This document shows, one piece after another, positions 60,823 to 64,000 of a DNA stretch of 64,000 nt. The stretch comes from Labrys miyagiensis. Its GTDB lineage: Bacteria; Pseudomonadota; Alphaproteobacteria; Rhizobiales; Labraceae. Location of the stretch: the NCBI RefSeq assembly GCF_030160835.1, contig NZ_BSPC01000005.1, forward strand, positions 372,001 to 436,000, given 5' to 3'. The notes beneath the pieces were generated by a model that did not search any database, was not told the DNA's origin, and worked only from the letters and a program-made list of their open reading frames with translations. Both the position numbers and the translations under genes were made by a program. Numbering within the stretch: the stretch's first letter is position 1; each line of letters opens with the position of its first letter.

Positions 60823-62160
60823 TCATGCCTTCACCACCTTCGCCATATCCGCCCGCGCCTTGGCGCAGGCGTTGCGGGTGTCAAGGGTAAGTTTTGCCTC
60901 CTTCACCACCCTTGCATAGTCGATGCCGTCATGGTCCGTTGCAACGAGCACGGCGTCATAGCCGGCTAAATTCTCGGAAGTCAACGCCACCGAGCGGCGG
61001 CCGGCGAGGGCGGCGTGCTCCCGGGTGCGCGGGATCTCGGCGACATAGGGGTCGTGGAAATCGGTGGCGGCGCCGCGCTCCTCCAGGATCTCGATCAGCT
61101 TGAAGGAGGCGCTTTCGCGGGTGTCGTCGACATTCTTCTTGTAGGCGATGCCGAGGACGAGGATGCGGGCACCATTGAGCCCGCGTCGGAAGCGCCGGTC
61201 GAGCGCTTCGGCGAGACGGTCGACGACATGGCGCGGCATCGCCGTGTTGATCTGGCCGGCGAGCTCGATGAAGCGGGTGGTGACGTCGAACTCCCGCGCC
61301 TTCCAGGTGAGATAGAACGGGTCGATCGGGATGCAGTGGCCGCCGAGCCCGGGCCCCGGATAGAAGGGCATGTAGCCGAAGGGCTTGGTCTTGGCGGCGT
61401 CGATGATCTCCCAGACATCGATGCCCATGGCGTCATAGATGACCTTGAGCTCATTCACGAGGGCGATGTTCACCGAACGAAAGATGTTCTCGGTGAGCTT
61501 CACCGCCTCGGCCGCGGTGGGCGAGGAGACCGGCACGGTCTGGCTGACGAAGGCGTCATAGAGCCTGGCGGCGAGGCCCAGCGCATCGGGGCCGTCGCCG
61601 CCGACCACCTTGGGGATGTTCTGCGTGCCATAGACGGGATTGCCGGGATCCTCGCGCTCCGGCGAGAAGGCGAGGAAGAAATCCTTGCCGGAGGCGAGGC
61701 CGCCCTGTTCCAGCAAAGGCTTCATCAGTTCCTCGGTGGTGCCGGGCCAGGTGCTGGATTCGAGGATGACGAGCTGGCCGCGCCGGAGCGTCGCGGCAAC
61801 CGAGGCCGTCGACTTCAGCACGAAGGACATGTCCGGCTCGCGCTGGCGCGTCAGCGGCGTTGGCACGCAGATCAGGATGGCATCGGGCTCTCCCAGCCTT
61901 GCAAAATCGGCGGTGGCCTCGAACAGCCTTTTGCCGATTGCCTCAACGATGGGCTCGTTCGGGATATGCCTGATCAGCCCGTCGCCCCGGTTGAGGGCCT
62001 CGACGCGACGCGTGTCGATATCGAAGCCGAGCACGCGAAAATTCGCGCGGCCGATGGCGATGGCAAGCGGCAGGCCGACATAGCCGAGGCCAATGATGCC
62101 GATCACGGCCTGGCGGTTGTCGATACGGGCGAGGAGCTCGGAAGCGAGGGGGGAGGTCAT
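60823..62160 (-). CDS. UDP-N-acetylhexosamine C6 dehydrogenase (nucleotide sugar dehydrogenase)
   Basis: 445 residues from ATG at 62160 (or ATG three codons earlier). It oxidises C6 of a UDP-sugar to an acid with two NAD+. NAD motif IGIIGLGYVGLPLA, the CVPTPL loop, ESSTWPGTTEEL, KLTENIFRSVNIALVNE, and the catalytic Cys276 in PGLGGHCIPIDP are all there. The sequence is nearer the WbpA/WecC (UDP-GlcNAc/ManNAc) group than Ugd. It supplies uronic-acid-type sugars for surface polysaccharide. It stands apart from the glycosyltransferase operon at 51-54 kb. Confidence 0.9.
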   Translation of the reverse strand: MTSPLASELLARIDNRQAVIGIIGLGYVGLPLAIAIGRANFRVLGFDIDTRRVEALNRGDGLIRHIPNEPIVEAIGKRLFEATADFARLGEPDAILICVPTPLTRQREPDMSFVLKSTASVAATLRRGQLVILESSTWPGTTEELMKPLLEQGGLASGKDFFLAFSPEREDPGNPVYGTQNIPKVVGGDGPDALGLAARLYDAFVSQTVPVSSPTAAEAVKLTENIFRSVNIALVNELKVIYDAMGIDVWEIIDAAKTKPFGYMPFYPGPGLGGHCIPIDPFYLTWKAREFDVTTRFIELAGQINTAMPRHVVDRLAEALDRRFRRGLNGARILVLGIAYKKNVDDTRESASFKLIEILEERGAATDFHDPYVAEIPRTREHAALAGRRSVALTSENLAGYDAVLVATDHDGIDYARVVKEAKLTLDTRNACAKARADMAKVVKA

Positions 62161-62197
62161 GCTCTGCATATCAGGCAGCGACGGGGAGAAGGCAAGC

Positions 62198-62403
62198 CTG
62201 GGAGCGCGGACTTCCAGTCCGCTCTTGGGAACGACGTGCTTTGTTCGGTGAGCGTGGTGGTTCCATGCCGGTCTGAAGACCGGCACACCGATAACGACAG
62301 GCGCGGCGCAAACCGGTGTGCCGGTCTTCAGACCGGCATGGAGCCACCGCGCTCAATTCAGAAGGCGCGGTTCCAAGAGCGGACAGGAAGTCCGCGCTCC
62401 CAG
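62198..62403. repeat. Nested inverted repeats of two families
   Basis: Outer arms are CTGGGAGCGCGGACTTCCAG at 62198 and its inverted copy ending CCGCGCTCCCAG at 62403 (core GACTTCCAGTC, a variant of GACGTCCCGTC). Inside, CATGCCGGTCTGAAGACCGG at about 62263 pairs with CCGGTCTTCAGACCGGCATG ending at 62341, a family related to 31388-31465. The element fills the gap between the sugar dehydrogenase and the peptide permease genes. Confidence 0.85.
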
Positions 62404-62405
62404 CA

Positions 62406-63572
62406 TCAGTGATACGGGTCCGCCGCGTCCCTCAGCCCATCGCCGAAGAAGTTGAAGGCCAGCACCACCAGCATCACCGGGATCATCGGGATCAGCAGCC
62501 AGGGGTAGAGGCTGATCGAGCCGAGATTCTGGGCCGAGTTCAGGAGCACGCCCCAGCTTGTCACCGGCGGACGCAGGCCGAGGCCGAGATAGGAGAGGGC
62601 TGTTTCGCCCAGGATCATCGCCGGGATCGAGAGCGTGGCGCTGGCGATCAGGTGGCTCATGAAGTTGGGCAGCAGGTGCCGCCCGATGATGCGCCGGCGC
62701 GAGGCGCCCATCAGCTCGGCCGCATGCACGAAATCCTCGTTGCGCAGCGATTTCAGCTTGGAGCGCACGGCGATGGCAAGGCCCGGCCAGTCGAGCAGGC
62801 CGAGAATGACGGTGATGCCGAGGAAGACGATCACCGGGCTCCAGTTGGGTGGCATGGCGGCGGAGAGCGCCAGCCAGAGCGGCAGCTCGGGCAAAGAGCG
62901 CAGCACCTCGATGAGGCGCATGATGGCGCTGTCGAGGATGCCGCCGACATAGCCCGCCAGGCCACCGAGCGTCAGGCCGATGGAGAAGGAGACGGCGATG
63001 CCGAGGAGGCCGACGGTGAGCGAGATGCGGGCGCCATAGATGATGCGCGAGAGCATGTCTCGCCCGAGCTTGTCGGTGCCGAGCAGGAAGGCGGGGCCGC
63101 CCTCGGGCGGGCAGAACAGGTGAAAATCGCTATAGAATAGGCCCCAGAGCTTATAGCGCTCGCCCTGGCAGAAGAAGCGCAGGGGCTGCGGCTTTGTCCT
63201 GTCGGTCTCGTAGAGGCCTGGGAAGAGCGGATCGTCGATATCCCGGTTCGAAAAATTCAGGGGATAGACGAAGGGTCCGATGAACTTGCCATCGTGAAAG
63301 AAGTGCACTTCCTGGGGTGGTGAATAGAGATAGTCGCTGTTGCGCTGTCCCAGCGAGTAGGGCGCGATCACCTCGACGAAAGGCAGGCTGAGATAGGTGA
63401 GAGCCAGGAAAATGCCGGCGGCCAGCGCCATACGGTTCTGCTTGAACTTCCACCAGATCAGCTTGAAGGAGGAGGCGCTGTAGAAGCGCTCCTCTGCCTT
63501 GGTCATCGGCTTGGCGACATGCGGGTCGAACGGCGCCGGGTTGACGTAGTGGGGCGTACTGGTCTCGCTCAT
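62406..63572 (-). CDS. Peptide/nickel-type ABC transporter permease (DppC/OppC/YejE-like)
   Basis: 388 residues. An N-terminal OppC_N segment (KLIWWKFKQNRMALAAGIFL) with one helix is followed by a periplasmic part of about 100 residues with FLLGTDKLGRDMLSRIIYGARISL, and then five helices. The EAA loop is HAAELMGASRRRIIGRHLLPN. The long periplasmic insert (about 80-150) with two Cys (FFCQGERY, LFCPPEGG) is longer than in DppC. It forms the channel with the DppB-like gene upstream; the binding protein and ATPases are beyond the window. Confidence 0.92.
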   Translation of the reverse strand: MSETSTPHYVNPAPFDPHVAKPMTKAEERFYSASSFKLIWWKFKQNRMALAAGIFLALTYLSLPFVEVIAPYSLGQRNSDYLYSPPQEVHFFHDGKFIGPFVYPLNFSNRDIDDPLFPGLYETDRTKPQPLRFFCQGERYKLWGLFYSDFHLFCPPEGGPAFLLGTDKLGRDMLSRIIYGARISLTVGLLGIAVSFSIGLTLGGLAGYVGGILDSAIMRLIEVLRSLPELPLWLALSAAMPPNWSPVIVFLGITVILGLLDWPGLAIAVRSKLKSLRNEDFVHAAELMGASRRRIIGRHLLPNFMSHLIASATLSIPAMILGETALSYLGLGLRPPVTSWGVLLNSAQNLGSISLYPWLLIPMIPVMLVVLAFNFFGDGLRDAADPYH

Positions 63573-63580
63573 CTCAGCCC

Positions 63581-64000
63581 TTATTTACCGCCGCCGAGGC
63601 GGATGCGCGGATCGAGCACGGCGAGCGCGAGATCGGCGATGAACATGCCTGTCACGGTGAGGAAGGCGACGAAGAGGAGGATGAAGCCGGCCAGATACTG
63701 GTCCTGCGACTTCAGCGCCTGCACCAGATAGGGGCCGATGGTCGGCAGACTCAGCACTATGGAGACGATGGCCGAACCCGAGACGATACTCGGCAGGAGA
63801 TTGCCGATATCCGCGACGAACGGGTTCATGGCGATGCGGAAGGGGTACTTCAGCAGCGCCTTGCCAGGCGGCAGGCCCTTGGCCTTGGCCGTGACCGTAT
63901 ATTGCTTGGAGAGCTCGTCGAGCAGGTTGGCGCGCAAGCGCCGGATCATGCCGGCCGTGCTGGCCAGACCGATCACCACCACCGGCACCACGAGATGGCT
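63581..64000 (-). CDS. Peptide ABC transporter permease (DppB/OppB-like), 3' part
   Basis: The last 139 codons of the gene, which runs off the right end of the window. LASTAGMIRRLRANLLDELSKQYTVTAKAKGLP is the EAA-loop region of the DppB/YejB type, and SIVSGSAIVSIVLSLPTIGPYLVQAL and DLALAVLDPRIRLGG are the closing membrane parts. It is followed after 8 bases by the DppC-like permease, its heterodimer partner. Confidence 0.9.
   Translation of the reverse strand, partial: SHLVVPVVVIGLASTAGMIRRLRANLLDELSKQYTVTAKAKGLPPGKALLKYPFRIAMNPFVADIGNLLPSIVSGSAIVSIVLSLPTIGPYLVQALKSQDQYLAGFILLFVAFLTVTGMFIADLALAVLDPRIRLGGGK

Overview
The window looks like chromosomal DNA of a GC-rich alphaproteobacterium, most likely of the Hyphomicrobiales (Rhizobiales); I do not place it lower than order. 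This rests on an alphaproteobacterial sdhCDAB, an argH-lptM-lysA block, a nadD-rsfS-rlmH block, envC-ctpA, an Omp19/Inh-type lipoprotein, a CyaC-like redox cyclase and the AGAGC...GCTCT palindromes common in that order. Most of it is ordinary housekeeping and transport. No tRNA, rRNA, CRISPR array, prophage or complete insertion sequence was seen.

Layout. 0-6.3 kb: the 3' end of a HisN-like phosphatase, a lysophospholipase-like hydrolase, a secreted small protein, an XRE regulator divergent from a fatty acid desaturase, an Inh-type lipoprotein and an RlaP-like nucleotidyltransferase. 6.2-10.6 kb: the succinate dehydrogenase operon on the minus strand (sdhC, sdhD, sdhA, an extra secreted protein, sdhB), with a 265-bp MITE inserted exactly at the sdhC stop codon. 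11.2-17.1 kb: an AraC regulator divergent from a GH4 glycosidase and an incomplete sugar ABC transporter (no ATPase). 18-23 kb: modC with a DCC-family protein, a FOXRED1-like oxidoreductase, DsbB and a DedA/YqaA protein. 23.2-37.7 kb: envC-ctpA, a homocysteine methyltransferase with a good palindromic operator, lysA-lptM-argH, tlpA, two tandem zinc-ribbon proteins, rlmH-rsfS-nadD, leuC and a Uma2 protein. 37.7-43.5 kb: a phosphodiester glycosidase, a LysE exporter, an MscS channel, and a radical SAM/SPASM-FkbM pair. 43.5-58 kb: a HigA antitoxin, a CyaC-like cyclase, a serine hydrolase and VOC protein, a cyclic-nucleotide-binding protein downstream of a catalytically degenerate ABC exporter, a glycosyltransferase operon, and a two-gene operon joining a free-standing CyaC-type heme-b/[2Fe-2S] anchor to an MscS channel. 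58-64 kb: a PmtA-like methyltransferase, TetR and SDR genes, an orphan antitoxin, a nucleotide-sugar dehydrogenase and the start of a peptide ABC transporter.

How parts may work together. The strongest unusual theme is membrane redox sensing. Besides the Sdh membrane anchor there are two proteins with the same tetra-histidine, six-helix anchor and C-terminal plant-type ferredoxin domain. One is fused to a class III cyclase (44.0-45.7 kb); the other has no cyclase and overlaps an MscS channel gene by ATGA (54.8-57.9 kb). A cyclic-nucleotide-binding protein lies between them, behind an ABC exporter that has lost every catalytic NBD motif and carries three copies of an NxLFG-type motif. A redox/cAMP circuit acting on envelope channels is an inference from this layout and is not shown by the sequence.

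Intergenic DNA is rich in inverted repeats. I see at least five families, including a GGGAGCGCGGAC...GTCCGCGCTCCC type at six places, used mainly at convergent gene ends and in operon gaps. The envC-ctpA pair is separated from nadD-rsfS-rlmH in a way that one inversion of about 10.5 kb would explain.
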